From contig NZ_CP016279.1 of the NCBI RefSeq assembly GCF_001542625.1, positions 6,076,001 to 6,140,000 on the forward strand: a stretch of DNA of 64,000 nt, in the 5' to 3' direction. This stretch comes from Streptomyces griseochromogenes (GTDB lineage Bacteria; Actinomycetota; Actinomycetes; Streptomycetales; Streptomycetaceae). The notes beneath the pieces were generated by a model. The model saw only the letters and a program-made list of their open reading frames with translations, was not told the DNA's origin and did no database searches. Positions 35,296-43,690 of this stretch are shown piece after piece (the first letter of the stretch is position 1; each line of letters starts with the position of its first letter). Both the position numbers and the translations under genes were made by a program.

Positions 35296-36534
35296 TCACA
35301 GCCGTCGGTCGTAGCCGGCCGGCAGTTGGTTCGTGCCACGGCCGAGGACGGCCGGGATCCACGCGATGTCCTCGTCCGCGACGGCCAGATGGAGACCGGG
35401 CAGCCTGGTGAGGAGGGTGCCCAGGGCGATCTGGAGTTCGGCACGGGCGAGCGCGGCGCCGGGGCAGAAGTGGATGCCGTGGCCGAAGGCGAGGTGGGGG
35501 TTCGGGGTGCGGTCGAGGTCGAGGGTGTCGGGGTCGGGGAAGCGTTCCGGGTCACGGTTGGCTGCGCACAGGGAGACGATCACCGAGTCTCCGGCCGGGA
35601 TCCCGGTGCCGTGCAGATCGCTGTCCTTGTCGAAGAACCGCCAGGTCGTCAGCTCGAAGGCGCTGTCGTAGCGAAAGAGTTCCTCCACCGCGCGGGGCAG
35701 CAGGCCCGGCTCCTCGCGCAGTCGGGCCAGCTGCTCCGGGTTGCGGAACAGGGCGATCAGGGCCGTGGTGATCTGATTCGTCACCGGCTCCTGTCCGGCA
35801 ACCAGCAGCTGGAAGATCATCGAGTCCAGCTCCTCCTGCGACAGTTCGCCACGGTCGCGGGCCACGACCAGGCGGCCGAGCAGGTCGTCGTCCCCGTGGT
35901 CCCGCTTGTGCGCGACGACGTCCGCGATGTAGCTCTGCAGGCCGTGGAGCCGGGCCTCGTACAGCGGGCGGCCGGGATCGGTGGGGCCGACCGGCTGGAC
36001 GACCTTGCCCCAGTCCCGGTCGAAGCGAGCCGCCAACTCCTGTGGCAGACCGATGACTTCGGCGAGGACCAGGAAGGGGAAGCGGGCGGCGAAGCCTGCC
36101 ACGAGGTCGGCGGGGCCGCTCTCGGGGAGCGCGTCGACGACGGCGTCGGCCAGTTCCTGGAACCGGGGCCGGAGCCGTTCGACGCGGCGCGGGGTGAACG
36201 CGTCGGTGACGAAGCGCCGCATCCGGGTGTGGACCGGCGGGTCCTGGTGGAGGAGGTGGGCCTGGAGCTGGGAGTGCTGCGGCTCGGGCATGATCGAGGC
36301 CCGGGCCCGCCACCGGTCGTTGCCCCGGTCGTGGTTCTTGCCGAGGCGGTCGTCGTTCAGCGCCGCGTGCGCGGCGTCGTAGCCGGTGACCAGCCAGGCC
36401 TGTACGCCGCTCGGGAAGAGGACACGGTGGACCGGACCGGCCTCGCGCATCCGCTCGTACAGAGGGTACGGGTCGGCCTTGTAGGGGCAGCCCGTCAACG
36501 GGACCGGGTCGGGCAGGGGTTCCAGGGTGGTCAT
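35296..36534 (-). CDS. Cytochrome P450 in isonitrile cluster
   Basis: A 412-residue soluble P450. The haem loop is FGHGIHFCPGAALARAEL with its axial Cys, and the ExxR pair is in RAVEELFRYDSAF. In the I helix the usual AG-x-[DE]-T-T reads AGQEPVTN: the acid is kept but the oxygen-activating Thr is replaced by Pro-Val. The protein may therefore catalyse a reaction other than simple hydroxylation, or use a substrate hydroxyl. It follows the asparagine-synthetase-like gene by 13 bases and probably tailors the isonitrile product. The next gene starts 135 bases on, leaving room for an internal promoter. Confidence 0.88.
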   Translation of the reverse strand: MTTLEPLPDPVPLTGCPYKADPYPLYERMREAGPVHRVLFPSGVQAWLVTGYDAAHAALNDDRLGKNHDRGNDRWRARASIMPEPQHSQLQAHLLHQDPPVHTRMRRFVTDAFTPRRVERLRPRFQELADAVVDALPESGPADLVAGFAARFPFLVLAEVIGLPQELAARFDRDWGKVVQPVGPTDPGRPLYEARLHGLQSYIADVVAHKRDHGDDDLLGRLVVARDRGELSQEELDSMIFQLLVAGQEPVTNQITTALIALFRNPEQLARLREEPGLLPRAVEELFRYDSAFELTTWRFFDKDSDLHGTGIPAGDSVIVSLCAANRDPERFPDPDTLDLDRTPNPHLAFGHGIHFCPGAALARAELQIALGTLLTRLPGLHLAVADEDIAWIPAVLGRGTNQLPAGYDRRL

Positions 36535-36547
36535 GCGCGGGTGCTCC

Positions 36548-38374
36548 TCACAGAGCGAGTTCGGGACGGTGGTGGTCCAGCCACAGGGCGAGGTCGACGA
36601 CGCGTTCCAGGCGCAGCCGGTGACCCCACTCCAGCCGGTCGGGCGGGGTGTCGAGGCAGGGCTTGATGCGGGTCTCGTCGGCCAGGGCGCGGACCTGCTC
36701 GACGGACAGGGCGTCGCGTGCCAGCTGCTGGAGGCCGCGGTTGTAGTCGGGGTGGTGGGTGGCCGGGTAGTGGTTCTTGGGGCGGTACAGCACCGAGTGC
36801 GGCGCGAGGCCCGCTCCCGCGGCGCGCAGCAGGCTCTTCTCCCGGCCGTCGTGGCTCTTGAGGGCCCAGGGCGCGGAGAAGGCGTACTCGACGAGCCGGT
36901 GGTCGCAGTACGGCACCCGCACCTCGAGTCCCTGGGCCATGCTCAACCGGTCCTTGCGGTGCAGGAGCTGGCGCAGCCAGCGGGTCAGGGACAGGTGTTG
37001 GAGCTCACGCTGCCGGTGTTCGACGGGACTCTCGCCGTCCAGGTGGGGTACGGCGGCGAGGGCGGTGCGATAGGTGTCGTCGCGGAACTCGCCGATGCGC
37101 AGGTCGAGTTCGGGGTTGAGCGGCATCGCGGCCTCGTCGCCCGTCACCAGCAGCCAGGGGAAGGTGGCGGCGGCGAGCGCCCTGGGGCTGTGGAACCAGG
37201 GGTAGCCGCCGAAGACCTCGTCGGCGGCCTCGCCGGACAGGGCGACGGTCGAATGCTGCCGGATCTCGCCGAAGAGCAGGTAGAGGGAGGTGTCCATGTC
37301 GCCGACGCCGATGGGCGAGTCCCGGGCGGCGACGACGGCCTTGCGGTGCTCGGGGTCGAGGAGGGCGCGCGGATCGAGGACGACCGTGCTGTGGTCGGTG
37401 CCGATGAAGGCACCGGCCTCGATGGCGTACGGGGTGTCGTGGCCGGTGCGCAGGACGTCGCCGGTGAACCGCTCGGCCTGGTCGCTGTAGTCGACGGCGT
37501 AGCTGCGCATGCGGGCTTGCGGTCCCTCGCGCAGGCGGAGTTCGTCCGCGAGCAGGGCGGTCAGGACGGTGGAGTCGAGGCCGCCGGACAACAGGGCGCA
37601 CAGCGGGACGTCGGCCTCCAGCTGGCTGCGCGCTGCCGAGCCGACCAGGTCATGGATCCGCTCCACGGTCGTGTCCCGGTCGTCCGTGTGGGGCACGGCC
37701 TCCAGCTGCCAGTAGCGGCGCTCGCGGAGGCCGTCCCGGTCCAGGACGAGCAGTCCGCCGGGCTCGACCTCCCGTACGCCGGACCACAGCGTCGGCCCGG
37801 TGTTGAACAGCAGGCTGTACGCCTCCCGCAGGCCGTCGGCGTCCACCCGGGGCCGTATCTCCGGGTGGGCGAACAGCGCCTTCGGCTCGGAGGCGAAGGC
37901 GAGGCCGCCGTCGACGGGCGCCCAGAACAGGGGTTTGACGCCGAGCCGGTCCCGGACCAGCAGCAGCCGCTGCTCGCGTTCGTCCCAGACGGCGAAGGCG
38001 AACATGCCCTCCAGGTGCTCGGCCACGGCCTCGCCCCATTCGGCGTACGCGCGCAGCACCACTTCGGTGTCGCTGCGGGTGCGGAAGACATGTCCCCGGC
38101 CGCGCAACTCGGCGCGCAGCCGGTGGTGGTTGTAGACCTCGCCGCTGTAGGCGAGCACGAGGGCCGGCTCGTCGGGCCGGTCGGTCATGGGCTGGGTGCC
38201 GCCTTCGAGGTCGATGACGGCCAGTCGGCGGTGGCCGATCGCGGCGTGCTCGCCGAGCCAGCGGCCCCCCGCGTCGGGGCCGCGCGGGGCGAGGGTGGCG
38301 GTCATGGCCTCGATGACCGGGGTCTGGGTGCGGGCGTCGCCGTGGAAGGACGCCCAGCCGGTGATTCCGCACAT
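36548..38374 (-). CDS. Asparagine-synthetase-like amidotransferase
   Basis: A 608-residue class-II glutamine amidotransferase. The N-terminus begins MCGITGWASFHGD, so Cys2 is the glutaminase nucleophile, followed by RGPDAGG, IGHRRLAVIDLEGG and AYSGEVYNH. The synthetase half has the PP-loop LLSGGLDSTVLTALL and ALSGEAADEVFGGYPWF. It activates a carboxylate with ATP and transfers ammonia from glutamine. Within this cluster it could amidate the acid left after isonitrile formation (inference); housekeeping asparagine synthesis is the alternative. ATG at 38374 has AGGAG about 10 bases upstream. Confidence 0.87.
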   Translation of the reverse strand: MCGITGWASFHGDARTQTPVIEAMTATLAPRGPDAGGRWLGEHAAIGHRRLAVIDLEGGTQPMTDRPDEPALVLAYSGEVYNHHRLRAELRGRGHVFRTRSDTEVVLRAYAEWGEAVAEHLEGMFAFAVWDEREQRLLLVRDRLGVKPLFWAPVDGGLAFASEPKALFAHPEIRPRVDADGLREAYSLLFNTGPTLWSGVREVEPGGLLVLDRDGLRERRYWQLEAVPHTDDRDTTVERIHDLVGSAARSQLEADVPLCALLSGGLDSTVLTALLADELRLREGPQARMRSYAVDYSDQAERFTGDVLRTGHDTPYAIEAGAFIGTDHSTVVLDPRALLDPEHRKAVVAARDSPIGVGDMDTSLYLLFGEIRQHSTVALSGEAADEVFGGYPWFHSPRALAAATFPWLLVTGDEAAMPLNPELDLRIGEFRDDTYRTALAAVPHLDGESPVEHRQRELQHLSLTRWLRQLLHRKDRLSMAQGLEVRVPYCDHRLVEYAFSAPWALKSHDGREKSLLRAAGAGLAPHSVLYRPKNHYPATHHPDYNRGLQQLARDALSVEQVRALADETRIKPCLDTPPDRLEWGHRLRLERVVDLALWLDHHRPELAL

Positions 38375-38390
38375 GGGATCGGCTCCTGGG

Positions 38391-39797
38391 TCAGGGAGAG
38401 ACGGGGTCGGTGGGCTGATCGGGGACTGTGGTCTTCGCGGGGCCGGCGGCGGTCCGGCGGCCGGACAGTGCGAGCAGGGGTACGGCGAGACAGGCGGCGC
38501 CCGCGGCCAGGCACAGCCCGGCCCGCACCCCGCCGAGGGCCCAGGCGGCGGTGGCCAGCGCGGGGCCGAGCGTGAAGCCGAGACTGCGGGCGAGCTGCAC
38601 CGTGGAACCGACGGTGGCCGTCCGGTCAGGCGGCGCCGCGCCCATGACCAGGGCCTGGGCCGGTCCGCCGTGCAGGCCCATGCCGAGGCCGGCCAGTGCC
38701 AGCCGCCAGGCCACCTGCGCCGGCGACCAGCCGTCGCCGAGGGACACGAGCAGCAGCAGACCGGCCGCGGTGACGGCGGCTCCGGAGACCGCCGTCGGCC
38801 GGGCACCGCAGGAGTCGGCCAGGCGCCCGCCGAGCGGCCCGGCCAGGCCCATGGCGAGCGGGAAGGCGAGGACGGTGAGGCCGGTCGTCGTGGCGCTGAC
38901 ATGTTCGTCGCGTTGCAGGTGCAAGGCGACGACGTAGTGCATCGCGGCGAATCCGGCCGCGAGCGCCAGCACGGCGGCGTGCGCCCCGAGCAGCCCCGAG
39001 GTCCGCAGCACGCCGGCCACCGGGCGGCCGCCCGGGCCGCGCAGCCACCACCACAGCGGCGCCGCGGCGGCGACCGCGAGCACCAGCCACGCCGGGCCGT
39101 CCGCCGCCGAGGTCAGCGACAGCAGCAGCACGGCCACACCGCACGCGACCAGCAGCGCGTCCCATGACGACCGCCGGTCGGGCGGGCGCAGCGCCCCGTC
39201 CCGCGGCATCGCCCACCACGCCACCACGAACGCGAGCACGCAGAACGGGAGCTTGACCAGGAACACGGAGTGCCAGCCGAAACGATCCAGCAGCAGTCCC
39301 CCCAGGGCCGGCCCGGTGACCGCGCCGAGCGGCCCCAAGGTGGCGGGAACACTCATCGCCCGTCCGCGCATCCGCGGCCGTACCGAACGGATCGCGAGGA
39401 CCGGCATCAGCACGAACAGCGCGGCGGCGAAGACGCCCTGTGCCAGCCGGGCGGCGATCAGCCAGGCCGCCCAGGGCGCGAGGGCGGCGAGCGCGCTGCA
39501 CAGGCCGAAGCCCGCGGTCGCGGCGAGCACGGCCGGACGCATCCCCACGCCGTCCAGCCACCGACCGGCAGGCAACAGCAGTGCCACCACCGGGAGTTGG
39601 TAGCCCAGCACGGCCCACTGCGCAGTGGTCGCGGACACCCGCAGGCCGTCGGCGATGTCCGCGAGGGCCACGTTGACGATGTTCATGTCGAGCATCGCCA
39701 CGAACGACAGCAGGCCCGCCAGCCCCACCAGCGTCCAGTGGTCCTCACCGCCGGGTATGTCGCCGGGCCGTTCCGAGCCGGGCCCCTGGTGTGTCAC
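38391..39797 (-). CDS. DHA2-type MFS exporter in isonitrile cluster
   Basis: A 468-residue membrane protein. The opening helix (LSFVAMLDMNIVNVALADIA) and WAVLGYQLPVVALLLPAGRWLDG are hallmarks of the 14-helix DHA2 drug-efflux group. Placed between the importer ATPase gene (53-base overlap with its 3' end) and the asparagine-synthetase-like gene (16-base gap), it is the likely exporter of the cluster product. The start is GTG at 39797. Confidence 0.85.
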   Translation of the reverse strand: MTHQGPGSERPGDIPGGEDHWTLVGLAGLLSFVAMLDMNIVNVALADIADGLRVSATTAQWAVLGYQLPVVALLLPAGRWLDGVGMRPAVLAATAGFGLCSALAALAPWAAWLIAARLAQGVFAAALFVLMPVLAIRSVRPRMRGRAMSVPATLGPLGAVTGPALGGLLLDRFGWHSVFLVKLPFCVLAFVVAWWAMPRDGALRPPDRRSSWDALLVACGVAVLLLSLTSAADGPAWLVLAVAAAAPLWWWLRGPGGRPVAGVLRTSGLLGAHAAVLALAAGFAAMHYVVALHLQRDEHVSATTTGLTVLAFPLAMGLAGPLGGRLADSCGARPTAVSGAAVTAAGLLLLVSLGDGWSPAQVAWRLALAGLGMGLHGGPAQALVMGAAPPDRTATVGSTVQLARSLGFTLGPALATAAWALGGVRAGLCLAAGAACLAVPLLALSGRRTAAGPAKTTVPDQPTDPVSP

Positions 39798-40656
39798 CCT
39801 TCCGCCCCTCGTCGTGGTGGACGGGCCGCCGGTCGGCGGCCCCGTCCCACAAGTCGGGAGGAGAGGCCGGTGAGTTCCCGGCCGGTGCCGGATCCCGGTG
39901 GTCGAAGGCGATCAGCGGGTCCCCGGTGAGGGGGTGGTCGACCACGGCCGCCCGTACGCCGAAGACCTCGGCCATCAGCGCCGGGGTGAGGACGTCGCGG
40001 GGCGGGCCGGAGGCGACCACGGCCCCTGCGTGCAGCACATGGACCCGGTCGCACACGGAGGCGGCCGCGTTGAGGTCGTGCAGCGACACCAGGGTCGTAC
40101 GCCGCTGGGCGCGCAGCAGGGCCAGCAGCTCGACCTGGTGGCGGATGTCGAGATGGTTGGTCGGCTCGTCCAGCACCAGCACGTCCGGGTCCTGGGCGAA
40201 CGCGCGGGCCAGCAGCACCCGTTGGCGTTCGCCGCCCGACAGGGCCGTGAAGCGGCGCCCGGCGTGCTCCGCCATGCCGACGTCGGCCAGCGCCCGCGCG
40301 ACGGTGTCCCGGTCGGCGGCGTCCTCCCCGGCGAAGGCCCGCTTGTAGGGCGTACGGCCCATGGCGACGACTTCGCGCACGCTCAGCTCGAAGTCGCTGT
40401 CACGCTCCTGCGGCAGGGCCGCCACGTGCCGCGCCGACTGGACGGGGGTCAGCTCGCGCAGATCGGTGCCCGCGAGCAGCACGCGTCCGGCGGTCGGTCT
40501 CAGGTGCCGGTAGACGGTGCGCAGGAGCGTCGACTTGCCGCTGCCGTTCGGACCGACCAGGCCCGTGATCTCGCCCTGCTCGGCGATGAGCCGGGCTCCG
40601 GCCACGACCGTGCGGCCCGCGTAGGCGACGTGCAGGTCCTCGATGTCGATCCTCAA
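39745..40656 (-). CDS. ABC importer ATPase, FecE/BtuD-like
   Basis: A 303-residue ATPase. Walker A is GLVGPNGSGKSTLL, the signature is LSGGERQRVLLARA, Walker B is VLVLDEPTNHLD, and the switch His is in VSLHDLNAA. This fits the siderophore/cobalamin/haem importer group. Start TTG at 40656 overlaps the permease stop as TTGA, and GGGGAG lies 6 bases upstream, so translation is coupled. The C-terminal 50 residues are a low-complexity extension that overlaps the MFS gene. Confidence 0.9.
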   Translation of the reverse strand: MRIDIEDLHVAYAGRTVVAGARLIAEQGEITGLVGPNGSGKSTLLRTVYRHLRPTAGRVLLAGTDLRELTPVQSARHVAALPQERDSDFELSVREVVAMGRTPYKRAFAGEDAADRDTVARALADVGMAEHAGRRFTALSGGERQRVLLARAFAQDPDVLVLDEPTNHLDIRHQVELLALLRAQRRTTLVSLHDLNAAASVCDRVHVLHAGAVVASGPPRDVLTPALMAEVFGVRAAVVDHPLTGDPLIAFDHRDPAPAGNSPASPPDLWDGAADRRPVHHDEGRKGDTPGARLGTARRHTRR

Positions 40657-41723
40657 CGTCCGCTCCCCAGGCGCCGGTCCAGCAGATACAGCAGGGCGGG
40701 AGCCCCGAGCAGCGAGGTCACCACGCCGACCGGCAGCTCCTGGGTGTCCATGGCGGTACGGCAGACGATGTCGACCACCACCAGCAGCAGGGCGCCGCAC
40801 AGCGCGGAGACGGGCAGCAGCCGGCGGTGGTCGCCGCCGACGAGCAGACGGCACACGTGCGGCACCATCAGCGCGACGAAGGCGATCGCGCCGGAGACCG
40901 CGACCAGAACGCCGGTCAGGACGCTGGTCACCGTGAACAGCTCGCGGCGCAGCCTGCCGACGTCGATGCCGAGCCCGGCGGCCGTCTCGTCGCCCATCAG
41001 CAGGGCGTTCAGCCCCCGGGCGCGTGCCTGCAGCCACAGCAGCGCCGCCGGTACGGTCACCGCCGGTACGGCGAGCAGTTGCCAGTTCGCCCCGCCGAGG
41101 CTGCCCATCAGCCAGAACAGGACGCTGTGCGTCTGCTGCTCGTCCCCGGCCCGGAGCACCAGGTAGCTGGTGAAGCCGGACAGGAACTGGCCGATCGCCA
41201 CCCCGGCAAGGACCAGCCTGAGCGGCGCGAAACCGCCGCCGCGCCGGGCCACCGCCCACACCAGGGCGAAGGTGGCCAGCGCTCCGGCGAAGGCCGCGCC
41301 GGACAGGCCGAGGCCCAGGGTGCCGCCCGCGCCGATGCCGAGCACCAGTGCGGCGACCGCGCCGAGGGAGGCGCCGTTGGAGATGCCGAGCAGGTAGGGG
41401 TCTGCGAGCGGGTTGCGCACCAGGGCCTGCACGGCGGTGCCGACCAGGCCGAGGCCCGCGCCGACGAGTGCCGCGAGCAGGGCGCGGGGGACGCGCAGTT
41501 GCCACACGATGAGGTCGTCGGTACCCGGTCGTGGCGCCTGGCCGGAGAGCCGGCGTCCCACCACGCTCCACACCTCGGCGGGCGGGATGGAGGTCGAGCC
41601 CCAGGCGACGGCGGCGGTCAGAGCGGCCACCAGGGCCACGGCCAGGACCAGCGCGAGCGGCACCACGGGAAGAGTCCGCGCCCCTGCCGTCGTACGGCGG
41701 GACGCGGTCGGCGTGGTCAGCAC
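40653..41723 (-). CDS. ABC importer permease, FecCD family
   Basis: A 356-residue membrane protein with about 9-10 helices. Family segments include LRVPRALLAALVGAGLGLVGTAVQALVRNPLADPYLLGISNGASLGAV and the cytoplasmic coupling-helix region GDETAAGLGIDVGRLRRELF, then AIAFVALMVPHVCRLLVGGDHRRLLP. It would act as a homodimer to import a metal chelate. The GTG start lies 2 bases after the binding-protein stop and has GGAAGG upstream, inside that gene's end. Confidence 0.9.
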   Translation of the reverse strand: MLTTPTASRRTTAGARTLPVVPLALVLAVALVAALTAAVAWGSTSIPPAEVWSVVGRRLSGQAPRPGTDDLIVWQLRVPRALLAALVGAGLGLVGTAVQALVRNPLADPYLLGISNGASLGAVAALVLGIGAGGTLGLGLSGAAFAGALATFALVWAVARRGGGFAPLRLVLAGVAIGQFLSGFTSYLVLRAGDEQQTHSVLFWLMGSLGGANWQLLAVPAVTVPAALLWLQARARGLNALLMGDETAAGLGIDVGRLRRELFTVTSVLTGVLVAVSGAIAFVALMVPHVCRLLVGGDHRRLLPVSALCGALLLVVVDIVCRTAMDTQELPVGVVTSLLGAPALLYLLDRRLGSGR

Positions 41724-41725
41724 CG

Positions 41726-42802
41726 TCAGCCGACCTTCCCCGGGTGGAGGGTCTTGGCGATCGCCTCGACCGTGTCGGCGTTCTCCACCCCCGCGATGGT
41801 GGTCCGCTCCGAGCCGACGCGCACGAAGTGGCCCTCCCTGACCGCCTTCAGGCCTTTGGTGGCCGGGTTGGACTTGAGCCAGTTCTCCGCTTCGTCGAAG
41901 GCCTTGCGGTTCGCCGCGTCGCTGCCCCGGTCGCGCACCCCGAGCTGGATCCAGTCCGGGTTCTTGGCGATCACGTCCTCCCAGCCGACCTGCTTGAAGT
42001 CGCCGTCGCAGTCGGCGAAGACGTTGCGGGCCCCGGCGAGGCCGATCACGGCGTTGGCGATCTGCCGGTTGCAGGTGACGGTGGGCTGCTTGGTCCCGGC
42101 GTCGTAGTCGAAGAAGAAGTACGACGGCCGCGCGCTGTCGGGCGTGCCACCGACCGCCTTGCGGACGGCGGCCACCTTCTTCTCCATCCCGGCGACGATG
42201 TCCTTCGCCCTGGCGCTCGTCCCGGTGACCGCGCCGAGCGAGGTGATGTCGGCCTCGACCGCGGACAGATCGGTGACCGGGCCCTTGCCCTGCGCCGCGC
42301 AGGCGGTGGACTTGAGGTAGACGTGCTTGATCCCGGCCGCTTTGAACTCCTCCTCGGTCGGCGCGTCGCCCATGCCCGAGCCGCCCATGGCACCCATGGC
42401 GGCGAAGGTGTCGAGGTACAGATCGGCACCGGAGCCGAGGAGTTTCTCCTTGGGGATCACGCTCCGGCCGAGGACCTCGGTCTTCTGTGCCTGTGCGTCG
42501 AGGCCGGCGGGCAGCGTGCCCTTGCCGGGCGGGAAGCCGGTGCCGATCACCCGGTCCCCCGCGCCGAGGCGGAGGAGCAGTTCGAGACCGGAGGCGTTGC
42601 TGGTGACGATCTTCTTCGGAGCGGTGGAGAACGTCGTCTTCGCTCCCGTGCAGTCGGACACCGTCACCGGATAGGAACCGGAGCCGGCACGATCGGCCTG
42701 CCCGTCGCTCTCGTCCGCCGTGCCGTTCCCGCCGCCGCAGCCCGCCGCCAGCAGGCCGCCCAGCACGAGGGCCGCGGTACCGCCCCACCCACGAAAACGC
42801 AT
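41726..42802 (-). CDS. Metal-chelate binding lipoprotein, Met-rich loop
   Basis: A 358-residue substrate-binding lipoprotein of the FepB/BtuF fold. The lipobox LAAGC places the lipidated Cys at residue 22. The family opening (YPVTVSDCTGAKTTFSTAPKKIVTSN, then GAGDRVIGTG) is clear. A loop at 131-147 reads DTFAAMGAMGGSGMGDA, with three Met in nine residues, suggestive of soft-metal contact. Several Cys are also present (CTGAK, STACAA, TCNRQ, ADCDGD). It heads the transport/biosynthesis operon, so its ligand is most likely the metal complex of the cluster product. GGGAG lies 8 bases before the ATG. Confidence 0.88.
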   Translation of the reverse strand: MRFRGWGGTAALVLGGLLAAGCGGGNGTADESDGQADRAGSGSYPVTVSDCTGAKTTFSTAPKKIVTSNASGLELLLRLGAGDRVIGTGFPPGKGTLPAGLDAQAQKTEVLGRSVIPKEKLLGSGADLYLDTFAAMGAMGGSGMGDAPTEEEFKAAGIKHVYLKSTACAAQGKGPVTDLSAVEADITSLGAVTGTSARAKDIVAGMEKKVAAVRKAVGGTPDSARPSYFFFDYDAGTKQPTVTCNRQIANAVIGLAGARNVFADCDGDFKQVGWEDVIAKNPDWIQLGVRDRGSDAANRKAFDEAENWLKSNPATKGLKAVREGHFVRVGSERTTIAGVENADTVEAIAKTLHPGKVG

Positions 42803-42831
42803 CGAAAGTCTCCCGGTTCCACTCGGTACGC

Positions 42832-42850
42832 GGGTGAACGTCCGTCACCC
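42832..42850. promoter_or_regulatory. Inverted repeat upstream of the importer operon
   Basis: GGGTGA (42832-42837) and TCACCC (42845-42850) are perfect inverted arms with a 7-base spacer, about 30-48 bases before the binding-protein ATG. It could be an operator for the operon. It is not a recognised CsoR, Fur or Zur box to my eye. Confidence 0.35.
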
Positions 42851-42897
42851 GGTCCAGTAGTCGGGGCGGACCCGCCGTCAGTTCCCGCCCGGTCGGC

Positions 42898-42933
42898 GCG
42901 AGGGTGCCGGGCTCTTCTGCCGGGCACCCTCGC
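42898..42933 (-). terminator. Strong hairpin after the SigC-like gene
   Basis: GCGAGGGTGCC (42898-42908) and GGCACCCTCGC (42923-42933) form a perfect 11-bp stem around a 14-base loop. The first base lies 8 bases past the sigma gene's stop on the minus strand. It should separate the sigma transcript from the importer operon, which then needs its own promoter in 42803-42897. Confidence 0.7.
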
Positions 42934-42940
42934 CGTCGGC

Positions 42941-43597
42941 TCAGGCCGCCACGACGGCGGGCACGCCCTCCTCCGCCGCCCCGGGGGCGCGGGAGGTGCC
43001 CCCGTCGGCCAGCAGATCCATCAGGGTGGCGCGGGCGCGCGCGACCCGGGAGCGGACCGTGCCGACCGGACAGCCGCTCGCCGCGGCCGCCTCCGCGTAC
43101 GGCAGGCCGGCCAGCTGGGTGAGGACGAACGCCTCGCGGCGCTCGTCGGGCAGCGCGGCCAGCAGGTCGAGGAGGGCTATGCCCTCGTCGAAGCCCGGCA
43201 GGTCGCGCGGCTGGGCCAGTTCCACGGCCACCTGCCAGTCGGGGACGTCGGACAGCCGGGGCCGGGCTGCGGCGTACCGGTAGCTGTCGATGACGGCCCG
43301 CCGCGCGATGGACAGCAGCCAGGCACGCGCCGAGGAACGGCCCTCGAAACGGTGCAGGCTGCCGAGCGCGCGCAGGAACGTGTCCTGGGCCAGGTCGTCC
43401 ACGGCCTGAGGGTCGGCGCACAGATGGGCGACAAAGCGCTGCACGTCGCGGTGCAGCGCGCGCACGAAGTGCTCCACCGCGTGGGCGTCGCCGCCCCGGG
43501 CGGCCAGGGCCCACGCGGTGATCGACTCGTCGGTCGACACCGGTCGGTCGCAGGGGGCGCCGTGTTCGCGCGAGGTGGGCAGGGCAGGAGTGATCAC
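42941..43597 (-). CDS. ECF sigma factor resembling mycobacterial SigC
   Basis: A 218-residue ECF factor. Region 2 reads DLAQDTFLRALGSLHRFEGRSSARAWLLSIARRAVID. Region 4 reads REAFVLTQLAGLPYAEAAAASGCPVGTVRSRVARARATL. Both are strikingly close to M. tuberculosis SigC as I recall it ([38 protein letters not shown]). SigC is reported to act in copper acquisition, including an isonitrile lipopeptide locus. The GTG at 43597 has GAAGGA 8 bases upstream. No anti-sigma gene is adjacent, as for SigC. The gene lies between the 13-bp repeat array and the importer operon, which it probably controls (inference). Confidence 0.88.
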   Translation of the reverse strand: MITPALPTSREHGAPCDRPVSTDESITAWALAARGGDAHAVEHFVRALHRDVQRFVAHLCADPQAVDDLAQDTFLRALGSLHRFEGRSSARAWLLSIARRAVIDSYRYAAARPRLSDVPDWQVAVELAQPRDLPGFDEGIALLDLLAALPDERREAFVLTQLAGLPYAEAAAASGCPVGTVRSRVARARATLMDLLADGGTSRAPGAAEEGVPAVVAA

Positions 43598-43690
43598 CTG
43601 GTGTCCTTCTCGGTCATCCGGGATCCGGGCCGCGGGCACGGTCGAGCGCCGGCGGTCCGGTGAGAGGGGAGTCGGCCCTACGGCGCTCAC

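Noticed and set aside
36527-38575. Long plus-strand open frame opposite the asparagine-synthetase-like gene
   Set aside because: It is antisense to a gene with full family motifs; long antisense frames are expected in GC-rich DNA, and the product has no recognisable domain.
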